DNA of 64,000 nt from Pseudomonadota bacterium (GCA_021783995.1 JAJXTH010000001.1:103274-167273), one strand, 5' to 3'. Shown: positions 49,095 to 60,157, counted from the stretch's first letter. Program-made: numbers and translations. Notes: generated by a model not told the origin, from the letters alone.

Positions 49095-50843
49095 TTATGG
49101 GTTTGCACTTTCCGAGAACTGCAGAAGCTGCGCGTATACGCCCTTGTCTGCGAGCAGCTCTTCATGGGTTCCGGTCTCTATGATCCGCCCCTTCTGCATC
49201 ACCACGATGCGGTCGGCCTTCTCTATCGTGGAGAGCCTGTGCGCGATGACGAGCGTGGTGCGCCCCCGCATCAGCGTCTCAAGCGCGGCCTGCACATGGC
49301 GTTCCGATTCCGTATCCAGCGCAGAGGTTGCCTCGTCCAGGATCAGCACCGGCGCATCCTTCAGGATCGCGCGCGCGATCGCGATGCGCTGGCGCTGTCC
49401 GCCGGAAAGCTTCACGCCGCGTTCGCCGACCAGCGTGTCGAGCCCTTCAGGCCAGTCGCGTATGAATTCCATCGCATGCGCCGCGGTTGCCGCAGCGACG
49501 ATCTCGTCTTTCCTCACCTCGCGCATCTGCCCGTAGGCGATGTTGGCGGCCAGCGTGTCGTTGAAAAGCACAACCTCCTGGCTCACCAGCGCGATGTTCT
49601 CGCGCAGGCTCTTCAAGCTGAGTTCGTTGATGTCGATCCCGTCCAGCAGTATGCGCCCGCCTGTCGGCAGATAGAATCGGGGCACGAGATTCGCGAGCGT
49701 GCTCTTGCCGCTTCCGGATGCGCCGACCAGCGCAATGTTCTGCCCCGCGGGCACATCGAGGCAGATGTCGTCCAATGCGAGACGCTCTGCACGCTCGCCG
49801 TCGCTCCGGTAAGCGAAGTCGAGATGATCAAAGCGCAAATCCCCTCTTGCGCGCCCAATGGAAACCCTGCCCTCATCATTCTCGCTTTCCGTGTCTATCA
49901 GCTCGAACACGCTCTCCGCGGCTGCAAGCCCGCGCTGCATGAATTCACTCACGCTGGTAAGCCGCTTGATAGGTGCGGTGAGCATCAGCATCGCGGCGAC
50001 GAACGAAAGAAAGCCGCCCACGCTCGTGGCATCCGTCCTGGCCTGGGAAGTCGCGAGGTAGATGATGATCGCGAGCGCGATTGCCGCGACGAGCTGCACC
50101 AGCGGCACATTGGCTGCCGCTGCAGCGGCCTGCTTCATCATGTGGCGCCGCATCCAGTTGGTCTCATGAGTGAAGCGCTTCTCCTCGTAGTTCTGCCCGC
50201 CGAAGAGCTTCACCACCTTGTGCGCGGTCACGCTCTCCTCGATCACCTGCGTGAGATTCCCCATCGCACGCTGCGAGTCGCGGCTCGCATTGCGCAAGCG
50301 CCTGTTGATCGTATAAATCACCAGAGCCACAAGAGGGGTCACGATCAAGGACAACAGCGTGAGCTTCCAGTTCAAGTACAGCAGCCAGCCCAGGAGCCCT
50401 GCGATGATGATGGTATCCCTGATGCTGACTGTCACCACGCTGGTCGCGGCCGCGGTCACCTGGGTCACGTCATAGGTGAGCTTGGAGATCAGGTTGCCGG
50501 TGGCGTGATTGTCGTAGTAATGCGAAGGCAAAGTCAGGAGCTTTCTGAACATTTCTCCTCGCAGGTCCATCACGACCTTGTTTCCCACCCAGTTGATCGC
50601 ATAGGTCGCAACGAAACCGGCGATGCCGCGCACCAGGAAGATCAGCACGATGATGAGCGGCGCCCAGCGGATCACGAAGTCGTCCTTGTGCACGAAGGTC
50701 CCGTCCAGCATGGGTTTCAGAAGCGCGGGGAGCAATGGTTCGGTCGCCGCGGAAACCGCCGTTCCGAGGACGGAAGCCGCGAATACGCGCCAGTAGTTCC
50801 TGACATAGGACAACAGGCGCAGGTAGAGCTGGGTGTTGGTCAT
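49095..50843 (-). CDS. msbA: Lipid A export ATP-binding/permease MsbA
   Basis: Homodimeric inner-membrane flippase for lipid A core. 582 residues: six-helix membrane domain (1-320), then ATPase with Walker A GASGSGKSTL, LSGGQRQRIAIARAI, LILDEATSALD and IAHRLST. Start MTNTQLYLRLLSYVRNYW. Confidence 0.93.
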   Translation of the reverse strand: MTNTQLYLRLLSYVRNYWRVFAASVLGTAVSAATEPLLPALLKPMLDGTFVHKDDFVIRWAPLIIVLIFLVRGIAGFVATYAINWVGNKVVMDLRGEMFRKLLTLPSHYYDNHATGNLISKLTYDVTQVTAAATSVVTVSIRDTIIIAGLLGWLLYLNWKLTLLSLIVTPLVALVIYTINRRLRNASRDSQRAMGNLTQVIEESVTAHKVVKLFGGQNYEEKRFTHETNWMRRHMMKQAAAAAANVPLVQLVAAIALAIIIYLATSQARTDATSVGGFLSFVAAMLMLTAPIKRLTSVSEFMQRGLAAAESVFELIDTESENDEGRVSIGRARGDLRFDHLDFAYRSDGERAERLALDDICLDVPAGQNIALVGASGSGKSTLANLVPRFYLPTGGRILLDGIDINELSLKSLRENIALVSQEVVLFNDTLAANIAYGQMREVRKDEIVAAATAAHAMEFIRDWPEGLDTLVGERGVKLSGGQRQRIAIARAILKDAPVLILDEATSALDTESERHVQAALETLMRGRTTLVIAHRLSTIEKADRIVVMQKGRIIETGTHEELLADKGVYAQLLQFSESANP

Positions 50844-50939
50844 AGGCGCGCACTTTAGCAGAAAAGCGTCTTTCTGGTGCTGCTGGACAGCCCTGACGGC
50901 TGCTGCTACCCTTCCCCGCCTTCATCCACATAGTCTGTC

Positions 50940-51719
50940 ATGCTGCAAGAACTGCGACTGTTTCTCACTGCCGTGCAATTTTTCACGCGCCTGCCCATCC
51001 CCTCCTGGGTGGGGCACGATGCGCAACAGCTAGGCCAGACAGTCCGGTATTTCCCGGCGGTAGGCCTGCTGGTCGGCGCATTCTGCGCTGCAACATACGC
51101 CGCTGCAGCGCATCTGCTTCCCCTGTCCCTGGCAACGGGACTGTCCATCGCTGCAGGCATATTGATGACAGGCGCATTTCACGAGGATGGACTCTCCGAT
51201 TTTGCTGACGGGCTGGGCGGCGGCTACACGCGCGAAAAGGCGCTGGCGATCATGAAGGATTCGCGGATCGGCGCCTTTGGCGCGATCGCCCTGATCATCG
51301 CACTGCTTTTAAAGTATCAGTCCCTGCTAAGCCTGGGCGACAAGCACTCTCTAATTTATGTCTCGTCAGCGATGATTGCAGCGCATTCCATCAGTCGGCT
51401 GATGGCGGCCAGCCTCATGCTGACCCAGCGCTATATACGCGAAGACGCCGATGCGCGCGCAAAGCCAGCCGCTTTGCAACCTGGCTTGGCAAGCTCCGTG
51501 ATTGCGCTGATCACCGGCATCCTTCCTCTGCTTTTGCTGTCTGTCTCAGGCGCAAGACTCGCCTCCCTGTTCGCGGCCCTGGCCTGTGCATTGCTGATGC
51601 GCGCATACCTCGCAAGGCTGCTGAAAAAAAGGCTGGGCGGTTACACCGGAGACTGTCTGGGCGCAACGCAGCAATTGACCGAGCTCGCTTTCTATTTGGG
51701 ACTGCTTGCGAATCTCTGA
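50940..51719 (+). CDS. cobS: Adenosylcobinamide-GDP ribazoletransferase
   Basis: Membrane enzyme joining GDP-cobinamide and alpha-ribazole(-phosphate), the last assembly step of B12. 259 residues, several membrane segments, and the active-site region FHEDGLSDFADGLGGGYTRE. No Shine-Dalgarno is obvious at the ATG. Its stop overlaps the cobC start by one base. Divergent from msbA. Confidence 0.94.
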   Translation: MLQELRLFLTAVQFFTRLPIPSWVGHDAQQLGQTVRYFPAVGLLVGAFCAATYAAAAHLLPLSLATGLSIAAGILMTGAFHEDGLSDFADGLGGGYTREKALAIMKDSRIGAFGAIALIIALLLKYQSLLSLGDKHSLIYVSSAMIAAHSISRLMAASLMLTQRYIREDADARAKPAALQPGLASSVIALITGILPLLLLSVSGARLASLFAALACALLMRAYLARLLKKRLGGYTGDCLGATQQLTELAFYLGLLANL

Positions 51720-52279
51720 TGCTGTACCTGATACGCCACACCACCCCCGATATTGCACACGGCATTTGCTACGGACAGCTCGACGTGAACCTTGGCTCGA
51801 GCTTCGAGGCGGAAGCGGCGGCGATATGCGACTTCCTTCCCAAGCTCGATCTCGTCATCGCATCGCCTTCTTTGCGAACCGAAAGGCTTGCCTCACGTCT
51901 GGCCATACGTTGCGAAATGAAAACAGATGCGCGCCTGCTGGAAAAGCACTTTGGCACCTGGGAAGGCGTTGCCTGGAGCGACATTCCCCGCTCTGAAATC
52001 GACGCATGGGCTTTAGACATCATGAATCATGCGCCTTCTGGCGGAGAATCGGCAAATCAGGTAATGCTGCGCGCAGACGCACTCATCCGTGAAATCACCC
52101 GAATGCCCGAAAAAAACATCGCACTGATTTCACATGCCGGCACCATGCGCGCAATGCTCGCATTGCTGGCAGACATACCGCTGGTTCATGCGCTAGACTG
52201 GGAAATTTCATACGGTGCGGTAATCGTCGTGAACCTCCAGGCTCAAGTCCGGCACCCAGCGCAGAACAGCACAAAATAA
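51719..52279 (+). CDS. cobC: Alpha-ribazole phosphatase, histidine phosphatase family
   Basis: 186 residues of the phosphoglycerate-mutase fold. Catalytic RHTTPD near residue 6 and second histidine in ISHAGTMRAML. Overlap with cobS (TGATG) supports its role in removing the phosphate from the B12 intermediate. Confidence 0.9.
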   Translation: MLYLIRHTTPDIAHGICYGQLDVNLGSSFEAEAAAICDFLPKLDLVIASPSLRTERLASRLAIRCEMKTDARLLEKHFGTWEGVAWSDIPRSEIDAWALDIMNHAPSGGESANQVMLRADALIREITRMPEKNIALISHAGTMRAMLALLADIPLVHALDWEISYGAVIVVNLQAQVRHPAQNSTK

Positions 52280-52323
52280 GTTTATGCTAATATTTATGCA
52301 TCTTATCCAAAGGAGTCACAACA

Positions 52324-52659
52324 ATGTTTTCGAACAGCATCAACGAAGTCGACGCGCACGAACTTGCGCAATGGGTGAACGATGAAAATCACAAACTGCG
52401 CGTGATCGACGTGCGGCAGATGCAGGAGATCGCCATGGGCACCGTGCCCAGCGCCGAGCCACTGCCACTGCACACCCTGCCCGCCAGGATCAACGAACTC
52501 TCAACCGACGAGAAGCTCGTCATCATCTGCCGCAGCGGCGCGCGTTCGGCCCAGGCCTGCATGTACCTTCAGCAGCAAGGATTCTCCAACGTGTACAACC
52601 TGAGGGGCGGCATGATGAGCTGGATGCAGAACGGACTGACCGCACATCAGCCCGGCTGA
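52324..52659 (+). CDS. Rhodanese-domain protein
   Basis: 111 residues forming a single rhodanese domain; active-site cysteine C69 in IICRSGARSAQA. AAAGGAG precedes the ATG. Sulfurtransferase or sulfur-relay function is likely. Convergent with cobT, 13 bases apart; not obviously linked to B12. Confidence 0.9.
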   Translation: MFSNSINEVDAHELAQWVNDENHKLRVIDVRQMQEIAMGTVPSAEPLPLHTLPARINELSTDEKLVIICRSGARSAQACMYLQQQGFSNVYNLRGGMMSWMQNGLTAHQPG

Positions 52660-52672
52660 CCTTAAAAAAGCA

Positions 52673-53719
52673 TCATATCTTTCCGGACACGGCGGCTTCC
52701 GCAAAGGTTGCCATGCCGTCGTGCAATCCGCACGCAAGGCGCAGCAGCGGCACGGCGACAGCCGCCCCGCTGCCTTCGCCCAGTCGCATGCCCAGTCGCA
52801 GCAGCGGATCTGCATCGAGCGCTTTCAGCACGCGCTCGTGCCCGGGTTCTGCCGATGCATGGCCGAAAAGCAGCCATCCCCTCACCTCAGGATTCATGCG
52901 CACGGCAAGCAGCGCCGCGACCGTGCTGATGAATCCATCGACCAGCACAGGGATGCCCTTCTGTGCTGCCGAGACATATGCGCCTGTGAGCGCCGCTATC
53001 TCGAAGCCGCCAACGTACCGCAGAATTTCCAACGGCTCTGTTCCGGACAGGCGATGCAGGGACAATGCGCGTGTTATCACATCCGCCTTGTGCGCCACCC
53101 CCTTGTCATCCAGCCCGGTACCGGGACCGGAAAGCAGTTGTGGCGATTCATCGAGCAGTGCACACGCTATCGCGGATGCTGAAGTCGTGTTGGCAATCCC
53201 CATTTCTCCGCCTATGAAAAGCTGTATGGATTCGGATACCAGTATGCGCTCGCGTCCAGCCTGCAACGCAGTAGCCAACTGCATTCCCGTCATCGCAGGT
53301 CCGACTGTGAAATTTCCGGTCATCGGCGCGATCACGGCACGCACGACGTTGTGCAAGTCGCCGGGGTCATTGACCGTGCCCAGGTTGACCACTTCGAGCA
53401 CCGCACCCAACGTTTTTGCCAGCACGCTTATCGCGGCCCCGCCGCTTGCAAAATTTTTTAGCATCTCTCCCGTGACAGCCTGCGGAAAGGCGGACACCCC
53501 TTCGGCAGCAACGCCATGGTCGGCGGCAAACACGCATATCTGCACGCGCTCAACACTTGGACGCTCCTGCCCCTGCATGGCGGCGAGCAGCACAGCGATA
53601 TCCTCCAGCCTGCCCAATGCGCCGGGCGGTTTGGTGAGCTGCCCCTGCCTTGCCAACGCCTTTTCACGTGCGGTTTCATCGAGCACAGCGCAAGGTTCAA
53701 AGATCCAGTTCATTTCCAT
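52673..53719 (-). CDS. cobT: Nicotinate-nucleotide:dimethylbenzimidazole phosphoribosyltransferase
   Basis: Makes alpha-ribazole-phosphate from dimethylbenzimidazole. 348 residues from [16 protein letters not shown]; a longer in-frame start is unsupported while GGAG lies seven bases before this ATG. Conserved [28 protein letters not shown] and catalytic glutamate in [11 protein letters not shown]. Last gene of the riboswitch-led operon; works with bluB upstream. Confidence 0.95.
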   Translation of the reverse strand: MEMNWIFEPCAVLDETAREKALARQGQLTKPPGALGRLEDIAVLLAAMQGQERPSVERVQICVFAADHGVAAEGVSAFPQAVTGEMLKNFASGGAAISVLAKTLGAVLEVVNLGTVNDPGDLHNVVRAVIAPMTGNFTVGPAMTGMQLATALQAGRERILVSESIQLFIGGEMGIANTTSASAIACALLDESPQLLSGPGTGLDDKGVAHKADVITRALSLHRLSGTEPLEILRYVGGFEIAALTGAYVSAAQKGIPVLVDGFISTVAALLAVRMNPEVRGWLLFGHASAEPGHERVLKALDADPLLRLGMRLGEGSGAAVAVPLLRLACGLHDGMATFAEAAVSGKI

Positions 53720-53745
53720 CACGACTCTCCAGTAAAAAATAAAAT

Positions 53746-54264
53746 TTATGTGGCGCCCTTGACCATCAACGGCAAACCAGCCACCACCAGAATCACGCGT
53801 TCGCAGATCGCACCGAGTTTCTGATGCAATCGCCCTGCCTCGTCGCAATACCGCCTGGACAACTCGCCCATGGGCACTATCCCCATGTTGGTCTCGTTGC
53901 TCACCAGAATGATGTGTCCTGGAAAATCAGACAGCACGCGCAGCAATGCCGAAATCTCGGATTGAACAGCCTTCTCGTCGAGTCCACACAACATCTGCGT
54001 CAGCCACAAGGTCAGACAATCGACCAGCAGGCAACGGTCTGCGCGCGCCTCGCGCTCCAGCGCGCTGGCGAGATCATGCCCCACCTCGACAAGCTTCCAG
54101 TGCTCTGGCCTGCGCATGCGATGATGCGCAATGCGTGCATGCATCCCTTCATCTCTTGCCTCGGCCGTCGCAATGTATGTCACGGACAATCCGGATTCCT
54201 GCGCATGTCTTTCCGCAAGGGTGCTTTTTCCCGAACGCATGCCCCCCAATATGAGCTCCTTCAA
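53746..54264 (-). CDS. cobU: Adenosylcobinamide kinase/guanylyltransferase, TTG start
   Basis: Phosphorylates and guanylylates cobinamide. 172 residues from a TTG codon that overlaps the cobQ stop (TTGA), giving [19 protein letters not shown]; no ATG lies between it and the P-loop. The guanylylated histidine lies in [16 protein letters not shown] lies upstream. Confidence 0.92.
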   Translation of the reverse strand: MKELILGGMRSGKSTLAERHAQESGLSVTYIATAEARDEGMHARIAHHRMRRPEHWKLVEVGHDLASALEREARADRCLLVDCLTLWLTQMLCGLDEKAVQSEISALLRVLSDFPGHIILVSNETNMGIVPMGELSRRYCDEAGRLHQKLGAICERVILVVAGLPLMVKGAT

Positions 54265-55742
54265 TTCGTTTCTCCGATGCCGAACAATGAACAGAGATGC
54301 CCGGCATCCAGATGTGCATCGACCGCATCGGCCAGCCTGTCTATATCCGCCTCGCACCTTCCGTGATAGTCGGGCGTCGCGACTTCCTGCAACCCCGCCC
54401 AGCCGAGCAGCGCTTCGAGCGCGGGCGCGGATTCAAACAGGCCATGCAGGTAAGTGGCGAATATTTGTCCATCAGTGGAGATCGCGCCTTCCGGATGAAC
54501 GGCGCCATCCCGTTCCAGATAAAGCGCAGGAAAATCAAACGCCCTGCCGCTCGAGACCCCGGCATGTATTTCATAGCCCGTCACAGCGGCACCATTGAAA
54601 CACAGCTTGCCCTTTGCGTTGCGCAATTGCTTGTCGGGGAAGAGTTCGGTGTCCAGTTCCAGCAATCCCAACCCTCTGCTGCTGCCGGGCTCCCCCTCCA
54701 TGCCCAAAGGATCGTAAAGCGCGCGCCCCAGCATCTGCAATCCGCCGCAGATGCCGATCAGCTTCCCCCCATAGCGCAGATGGCGCAGCATGGCATCCTC
54801 CCAGCCCGCGTTTCGCAAACTTTCGAGGTCGCCACGGACCGACTTGCTGCCTGGCAGAATGATCAGGTCAGCGCCAGGAATGGGATCGGACATGCCGACA
54901 AAGCGGAATTCAATCTGCGGATGCAAACGCAGCGGATCAAAGTCGGTGTGGTTGCTGATGTGGGGCAGAACGGGAACTACGACGCGCAGTTTGCATGAGC
55001 TGCCTCCGCACACAGGAACAGCAGGCACCGCATCTTCGGCTTCCAGATGCAACCCGTGCATGTATGGCAGAACGCCTATCACGGGTTTTCCGGTATGATT
55101 TTCAAGCCACTCAAGTCCTGGCTGCAGCAGCGCGATATCGCCGCGGAAACGGTTGATGACGAAACCCGCCACCCTGTTGCGCTCACTTTCTGAAAGCAGG
55201 GCAAGCGTGCCGACCAGATGAGCGAATACCCCGCCCCTGTCGATGTCGGCGATCAGGATAACAGGACAGTCGACGGCTTCAGCGAACCCCATGTTGGCGA
55301 TGTCGTTTGCCCGCAGATTGATTTCGGCCGGGCTGCCCGCCCCCTCCACCACGAGGGCAGAATATTGCTCCTTGAGCCGCCGATATGAAGCAAGGACCGC
55401 CTCGCGCGCAGTATTCTTGTAGCCGTGATATTCCAACGCCTTCATGTTGCCTATGGAACGGCCATGTATGATGACCTGCGCACCGGTATCGCTGTTTGGT
55501 TTCAGCAGGACAGGATTCATGTCAGTATGCGGCTTTAGTCTCGCAGCCTGGGCCTGTACTGCCTGGGCGCGCCCGATTTCGCCGCCATCCGGAGTGACCG
55601 CGCTATTGAGTGCCATGTTCTGCGGTTTGAAGGGAGCTACCGCGATGCCTCTACGCACAAGCCACCGGCAAAGCGCTGCGACCAGCGTGCTTTTGCCGGC
55701 ATCGGATGTCGTGCCCTGCACCATCACGGTGGCCGCACTCAT
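54261..55742 (-). CDS. cobQ: Cobyric acid synthase
   Basis: Amidates four carboxylates of adenosylcobyrinic a,c-diamide with glutamine and ATP. 493 residues: P-loop-like [17 protein letters not shown], and a glutamine amidotransferase domain with Cys in [10 protein letters not shown]. The ATG at 55742 overlaps the stop of the decarboxylase gene (ATGA); a longer start at 55757 lacks a ribosome-binding site. Confidence 0.95.
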   Translation of the reverse strand: MSAATVMVQGTTSDAGKSTLVAALCRWLVRRGIAVAPFKPQNMALNSAVTPDGGEIGRAQAVQAQAARLKPHTDMNPVLLKPNSDTGAQVIIHGRSIGNMKALEYHGYKNTAREAVLASYRRLKEQYSALVVEGAGSPAEINLRANDIANMGFAEAVDCPVILIADIDRGGVFAHLVGTLALLSESERNRVAGFVINRFRGDIALLQPGLEWLENHTGKPVIGVLPYMHGLHLEAEDAVPAVPVCGGSSCKLRVVVPVLPHISNHTDFDPLRLHPQIEFRFVGMSDPIPGADLIILPGSKSVRGDLESLRNAGWEDAMLRHLRYGGKLIGICGGLQMLGRALYDPLGMEGEPGSSRGLGLLELDTELFPDKQLRNAKGKLCFNGAAVTGYEIHAGVSSGRAFDFPALYLERDGAVHPEGAISTDGQIFATYLHGLFESAPALEALLGWAGLQEVATPDYHGRCEADIDRLADAVDAHLDAGHLCSLFGIGETN

Positions 55743-56719
55743 CTCTTCATCCCGCATAAGGCAGCATCCAGTCTGGACCAGTTTTCCTCAAGAGACGGCA
55801 AGCCGAAGCGCAAGCTGGCGGGTTCTCCATATAGCCTGGTCAGTATGCCCTGCGTTGCAAAATGACCATGCAGATCGCCCGCATTTTCACACCTCACCCA
55901 CTGAAAAAAACGGCTTCCGCCCGAGGGCGACAACCCGTGCCGGGAAAGCAAGTCGTCCAGCCGCTGGCTCGCCTCTCGAAGGAATCTGCGTGCCGTTCCA
56001 TGCCATGCGGTATCGCAAAGCGCAAGCGTTGCGACATGACGGGAAGGAGTTGCAATCGGCCACGGCCCCAGCCTCTCGGAAACCCTCTCAAGGTTGTTAT
56101 CGCTAGCCAGTACAAAGCCGACGCGCGCGCCGGCAAGACCGAAAAACTTGCCCAGGGAACGCAGCACGACCAGCCCTTCCATCGGGCAGAACCTCGCAAG
56201 GCTGTGCTCCGGCGTGGAGTCCATGAATGCCTCATCGACGATCAACAGCCCTCCTTTGCGAACAAGCCTTCCATGCAGGTCCAGAAGTTCATCGACACCA
56301 TATAGTTTTCCTGTCGGATTGTTCGGATTCACGACAACTACCACATCGGCATCCCCCTGCAGCAATTCCTCGTCCGACACATGAATCACACTATGCCCAT
56401 ACCGCGTCCAGGCAAGCTCATGCTCCGCATAGCAAAGCCCTGCAAGCATGACGCTGCCTGTCTTGCGCAAGGCTGGCAAGGACTGGATTGCGGCCTGTGA
56501 GCCTGCGACCGGGAGCAGAAAGTTTGTCCCGTAAAAACTGCGGGCGGCATCTTCGAGATCGTCATCAGTCTCGGGTAGGCTTTGCCATAAATCCTGAGGC
56601 AACGGGGGCACGCGCCAGGCATCCGGATTGATGCCCGTGGAGAGATCAAGCCATGCGCTTGCGGGTATCCCATAGCGCCTTGCCGCCGCTCGCACGCGCC
56701 CTCCGTGTTCAGGCGCCAT
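55739..56719 (-). CDS. cobD: Threonine-phosphate decarboxylase (CobD/CobC), PLP enzyme
   Basis: Produces aminopropanol phosphate for the B12 nucleotide loop. 326 residues from [17 protein letters not shown]. The PLP lysine is in [13 protein letters not shown] and the substrate region has [11 protein letters not shown]. Overlaps cbiB by eleven bases and cobQ by four. Confidence 0.9.
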   Translation of the reverse strand: MAPEHGGRVRAAARRYGIPASAWLDLSTGINPDAWRVPPLPQDLWQSLPETDDDLEDAARSFYGTNFLLPVAGSQAAIQSLPALRKTGSVMLAGLCYAEHELAWTRYGHSVIHVSDEELLQGDADVVVVVNPNNPTGKLYGVDELLDLHGRLVRKGGLLIVDEAFMDSTPEHSLARFCPMEGLVVLRSLGKFFGLAGARVGFVLASDNNLERVSERLGPWPIATPSRHVATLALCDTAWHGTARRFLREASQRLDDLLSRHGLSPSGGSRFFQWVRCENAGDLHGHFATQGILTRLYGEPASLRFGLPSLEENWSRLDAALCGMKR

Positions 56720-57629
56720 GGTAAGCCCCCCTGACAAGCAGAGCGCCCATGCACGCGGCAAACAGCCATAAATAGAGTGCGCTCTGCACCAGCCGCACGG
56801 CCCTTGCGATGTCACCGCGCTCCGCCGGCTTGCCGCAGCCAAGGTGGGGGCGCTGCTCGAATCTTCCCTGATAATGCGCCCCACCGCCCAGCATCACCTG
56901 CAACGCCCCGCCTCCGGCAGCCATCACAGGCCCCGCATTCGGACTCTCCCAGTTTTTCGCCTGCTCGCGCCAGCAGCGCCACGCGCATCCGGAATTTCCA
57001 AGCAGCGCATAGCTCAGCGCAGTCAAACGCGCGGGAATGTAATTGAGCACATCGTCGAGCTTCGCGGCTGCCCAGCCGAATTTGTTGTAGCGTTCATCGC
57101 GGTATCCCCACATCGCATCGAGTGTGTTGGCAAGCCGATACAGAAGCACGCCCGCAGCGCCTCCCACAAGAAACCAGAACAGCGCGGCAAAGATCGCATC
57201 GTTGCCATTCTCCAGCACCGACTCCACCGCGGCGCGCGCCACGCCGGATTCGTCAAGTTCGCCGGTATCCCGGCTCACCATCATGCCCACCGCCTTCCTC
57301 GCATCGGACAGATCAGCTGCGTCTGACACCCGCCACGCGTGTTCGCGAAGACTGCGCGGCGCGATCGCAAGATACAGCACGACGATGGAAAAGAGCGGGC
57401 CAAGAAAGGCAAGACGCTGCAGCACGCAGGCTATCATTGCGAAAGGTATCAGCAGAGCCGACACGGCAAGTACGCCGCTCAAATGATTTCCCCGGTACAG
57501 CTCTTTTTCGATTTGCCTTGTGAGACTGCCGAAGCCCGCCAATGGATGAAAGCGCTGCGGCTCCCCGAGCAACTGGTCCATCAATACCGCCACAAACAGC
57601 ATCAGCGGCACCGTCAGCTCAGACGGCAT
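56709..57629 (-). CDS. cbiB: Adenosylcobinamide-phosphate synthase CbiB
   Basis: Membrane enzyme attaching the aminopropanol side chain. 306 residues from MPSELTVPLMLFVAVLMDQL with GEPQRFHPLAGFG and GNDAIFAALFWFLVGGAAG. Four to five membrane segments. Its start overlaps bluB by eleven bases. Confidence 0.93.
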   Translation of the reverse strand: MPSELTVPLMLFVAVLMDQLLGEPQRFHPLAGFGSLTRQIEKELYRGNHLSGVLAVSALLIPFAMIACVLQRLAFLGPLFSIVVLYLAIAPRSLREHAWRVSDAADLSDARKAVGMMVSRDTGELDESGVARAAVESVLENGNDAIFAALFWFLVGGAAGVLLYRLANTLDAMWGYRDERYNKFGWAAAKLDDVLNYIPARLTALSYALLGNSGCAWRCWREQAKNWESPNAGPVMAAGGGALQVMLGGGAHYQGRFEQRPHLGCGKPAERGDIARAVRLVQSALYLWLFAACMGALLVRGAYHGA

Positions 57630-58275
57630 GCGCGGTTCCCCAGGCATTCTCGAACAGCATGTCCTGCAAGGGCAGGGGCGTGCGCCAGCCTTCCTGTTGG
57701 AGCATCGGCGACGCATAGAACTCCGCAACCTGCCCGAGACAGAGTATCGCGACAGGTTTTCCGCCAGCGGGAATGCCCAACAGCACGGCCAGCTTCTCGG
57801 GCTCAAACAGCGATACCCAGCCCATCCCCAAACCTTCCGCGCGTGCTGCCAGCCACATGTTCTGGATTGCGCAAGCGACGGAGGCAAGATCCATTTCCGG
57901 CATGGTGCGCCTGCCAAAGACATGCTCCTCGCGTCTGTCCATCAGGGCTGCCACCCAAAGCTCTGCACAGTCGCGTATGCCTTCCACTTTGAGGCGCATG
58001 AATTCCTCCTCGCGCTCTCCCAGCGCCGCAGCCGTCAGCCTTCTTTCGCTGTCGACCAGCTCGTGCATGTGTTCGCGCAGCGAAGCATCGGTGATGCGGA
58101 TGAACCGCCACGGCTGCATCAGGCCGACCGATGGCGCACAGTGCGCCGCAAACAGGATGCGCTGGAGAACATCTTCGCCCACAGTCGCGCCTGGCAAAAA
58201 ATGACGCATGTCGCGCCGTTCGGCTATCACGCGATACACGGCCGCCAGGTCTGAATCCGGATAGCGGTGGCTCAT
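57619..58275 (-). CDS. bluB: 5,6-dimethylbenzimidazole synthase BluB
   Basis: Cannibalises FMNH2 with oxygen to make the lower ligand of B12. 218 residues, nitroreductase fold: AERRDMRHFLPGATV, APSVGLMQPWRFIRI and GLGMGWVSLF. Implies aerobic or microaerobic synthesis of dimethylbenzimidazole. Its ATG overlaps the cobB stop by three bases. Confidence 0.92.
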   Translation of the reverse strand: MSHRYPDSDLAAVYRVIAERRDMRHFLPGATVGEDVLQRILFAAHCAPSVGLMQPWRFIRITDASLREHMHELVDSERRLTAAALGEREEEFMRLKVEGIRDCAELWVAALMDRREEHVFGRRTMPEMDLASVACAIQNMWLAARAEGLGMGWVSLFEPEKLAVLLGIPAGGKPVAILCLGQVAEFYASPMLQQEGWRTPLPLQDMLFENAWGTAHAV

Positions 58276-59561
58276 GGCTGAAACAGGCGGACTGCCGCCA
58301 TCGGATCCGAAGGAAAATAGAAATGTATATAGGATGCAGTCAGACGCTGCTTCTGATATACCGCTTCGCCTGTCTTGCCGCCATTGGGACAGTTTCCCCT
58401 CGCTGCGGGGATGAGGTCCGTCTGCACTTTCGAATAATGAAAAGTATGGCCGCGCAGCATGCCACCTTCCAGTGCAACGCTTTGCAGCGCAAGCGCGCTC
58501 AGCCTGTTCTGCATCACCGCATTTCCTTCCATCAGCCCCAGCATGTCCGCAGATTTCCCCTGCGCATCGGTGAGGCTCTTCAAGGCATACAGCATGCCCC
58601 CGCATTCGGCGAGCATGGGCTTGTTTTCTGCATGGTGCCGCCTTATGTCGTCCAGCATGGACGCATTATCCGAAAGCCTTTGCAGATGCAACTCGGGATA
58701 TCCGCCTGGCAGGTACAGGCTGTCGGCTTCCGGCAGATTCTCGTCATCGAGCGGGGAGAAAAAACGCAATTCCGCCCCCTGCCTCAAAAGAAAATCGAGG
58801 TTTGCGCGATACAGAAAAGAAAATGCCGCATCGGAGGCAACTGCAATTCTCACCCCATCGAGCTCGCGCGCCACATCAGGGACTGGGGCCGGAGCAGAAA
58901 ACAATGCAGCTGGCGGCAAATCGGTTTCACACCTCTCTCCCCACAAACGTCCAGCCTCGGCAATACGCAGTTTTATGTCAGGCAGTTCTGCCGCCTGAAA
59001 AAGCCCCAGGTGCCTTTCCGGCAGGGTGATCTGTTCATTGCGCGGGAGTGCGCCGCAGAATTTCGTCGTTTCCAGCAAAAGCTCAGCGGCCATGCCTGCA
59101 TGCCGATCGCTTCCCACCCGGTTTGCGACCACACCATAGAACGGAAGCGTCTCATCCAGCCGCGACAGCCCGCATGCCATTGCGGCGAAAGTCTGGGCCA
59201 TCGCGCTGGCGTCGATCACCGCGAGTACCGGGATGCCGAATTTCTTGGCCAGATCGGCGCTGGACGGGTTGCCGTCAAACAATCCCATCACGCCTTCTAT
59301 CAGGATGAGATCGGCATCTTTGGCTGCATTGAAGAGACGCTCCCGGCAATCGGCCTCGCCGCACATCCACAGGTCCAACTGGTAAACGGGATGGCCGGAT
59401 GCGATTTCAAGGATGGTCGGGTCTATGAAATCCGGCCCGGTCTTGAACACGCGCACGGAACGGCCCTGCTCCCGGTGAAAGGCCGCTATTGCCGCAGTGA
59501 CCGTGGTCTTTCCCTGACCGGATGCGGGTGCAGAGATCAGCAACGCGGGGCATGAAACCAT
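58272..59561 (-). CDS. cobB: Cobyrinate a,c-diamide synthase (CobB/CbiA)
   Basis: Amidates the a and c side chains. 429 residues: N-terminal ATPase with SAPASGQGKTTVTAAI and a class I amidotransferase domain with Cys in LAECGGMLYAL and His in YIHFYF. Whether the natural substrate is cobyrinate or hydrogenobyrinate cannot be told. Two bases after cobO. Confidence 0.92.
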   Translation of the reverse strand: MVSCPALLISAPASGQGKTTVTAAIAAFHREQGRSVRVFKTGPDFIDPTILEIASGHPVYQLDLWMCGEADCRERLFNAAKDADLILIEGVMGLFDGNPSSADLAKKFGIPVLAVIDASAMAQTFAAMACGLSRLDETLPFYGVVANRVGSDRHAGMAAELLLETTKFCGALPRNEQITLPERHLGLFQAAELPDIKLRIAEAGRLWGERCETDLPPAALFSAPAPVPDVARELDGVRIAVASDAAFSFLYRANLDFLLRQGAELRFFSPLDDENLPEADSLYLPGGYPELHLQRLSDNASMLDDIRRHHAENKPMLAECGGMLYALKSLTDAQGKSADMLGLMEGNAVMQNRLSALALQSVALEGGMLRGHTFHYSKVQTDLIPAARGNCPNGGKTGEAVYQKQRLTASYIHFYFPSDPMAAVRLFQP

Positions 59562-59563
59562 GT

Positions 59564-60157
59564 TCAAAGGTCTATGCCTGGCTGCGCGCGTATGCCTGAG
59601 CGGAAGGCGTGCTTGACGTCCCTGATCTCGCTCACCGTATCCGCAATATCCAGAAGGCATTGGGGTGCTGCGCGCCCGGTGATCACCACATGCTGCATGG
59701 TGGGCCGTGCAGCCAGGTCGCTGCACACTTCCTTCTCGTCGAGATAGCCGTAACTCAAGAGATAGGTAAGCTCGTCCAGCACGACCAGATGCAGCGATTC
59801 GTCCTTGAGCATCTGCCTTGCGACTTCCCAGCCGCGCTTGGCAGTCGCGATGTCCGCTTCCCTGTTCTGCGTCTCCCAGGTGAAACCGTCGCCCAGCACG
59901 CGCCACTCCACGCCCGGCTGGTTGCCCAAAAATCCTTCCTCCCCGGTATCGCGGCGGCTCTTCAGAAACTGCGCGACCCCGGCCTTCAGTCCGTACCCCA
60001 GCGTGCGCGCCACCATCCCGAATGCGGAGCTGGATTTTCCCTTGCCGTTTCCTGTCAATACCAGCAACAAACCCTTGTCCTGATCAGCCCTGGCGATCGC
60101 CGCATCCACGACGGCTTTCTTTCTCTCCATGCGAAGGCTGTGGCTGTTGTCAGGCAT
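59564..60157 (-). CDS. cobO: Corrinoid adenosyltransferase (CobO/BtuR)
   Basis: Adds the adenosyl group to reduced corrinoids. 197 residues, P-loop GNGKGKSSSAFGM (36-48) and C-terminal AFRSGIRAQPGIDL typical of CobA/CobO. Overlaps the upstream membrane-protein gene by eight bases. Confidence 0.95.
   Translation of the reverse strand: MPDNSHSLRMERKKAVVDAAIARADQDKGLLLVLTGNGKGKSSSAFGMVARTLGYGLKAGVAQFLKSRRDTGEEGFLGNQPGVEWRVLGDGFTWETQNREADIATAKRGWEVARQMLKDESLHLVVLDELTYLLSYGYLDEKEVCSDLAARPTMQHVVITGRAAPQCLLDIADTVSEIRDVKHAFRSGIRAQPGIDL

Noticed and set aside
50929..50940. CATAGT five bases before cobS as another leaderless promoter
   Set aside because: Only four of six bases match the -10, spacing is off by one and no -35 is visible.
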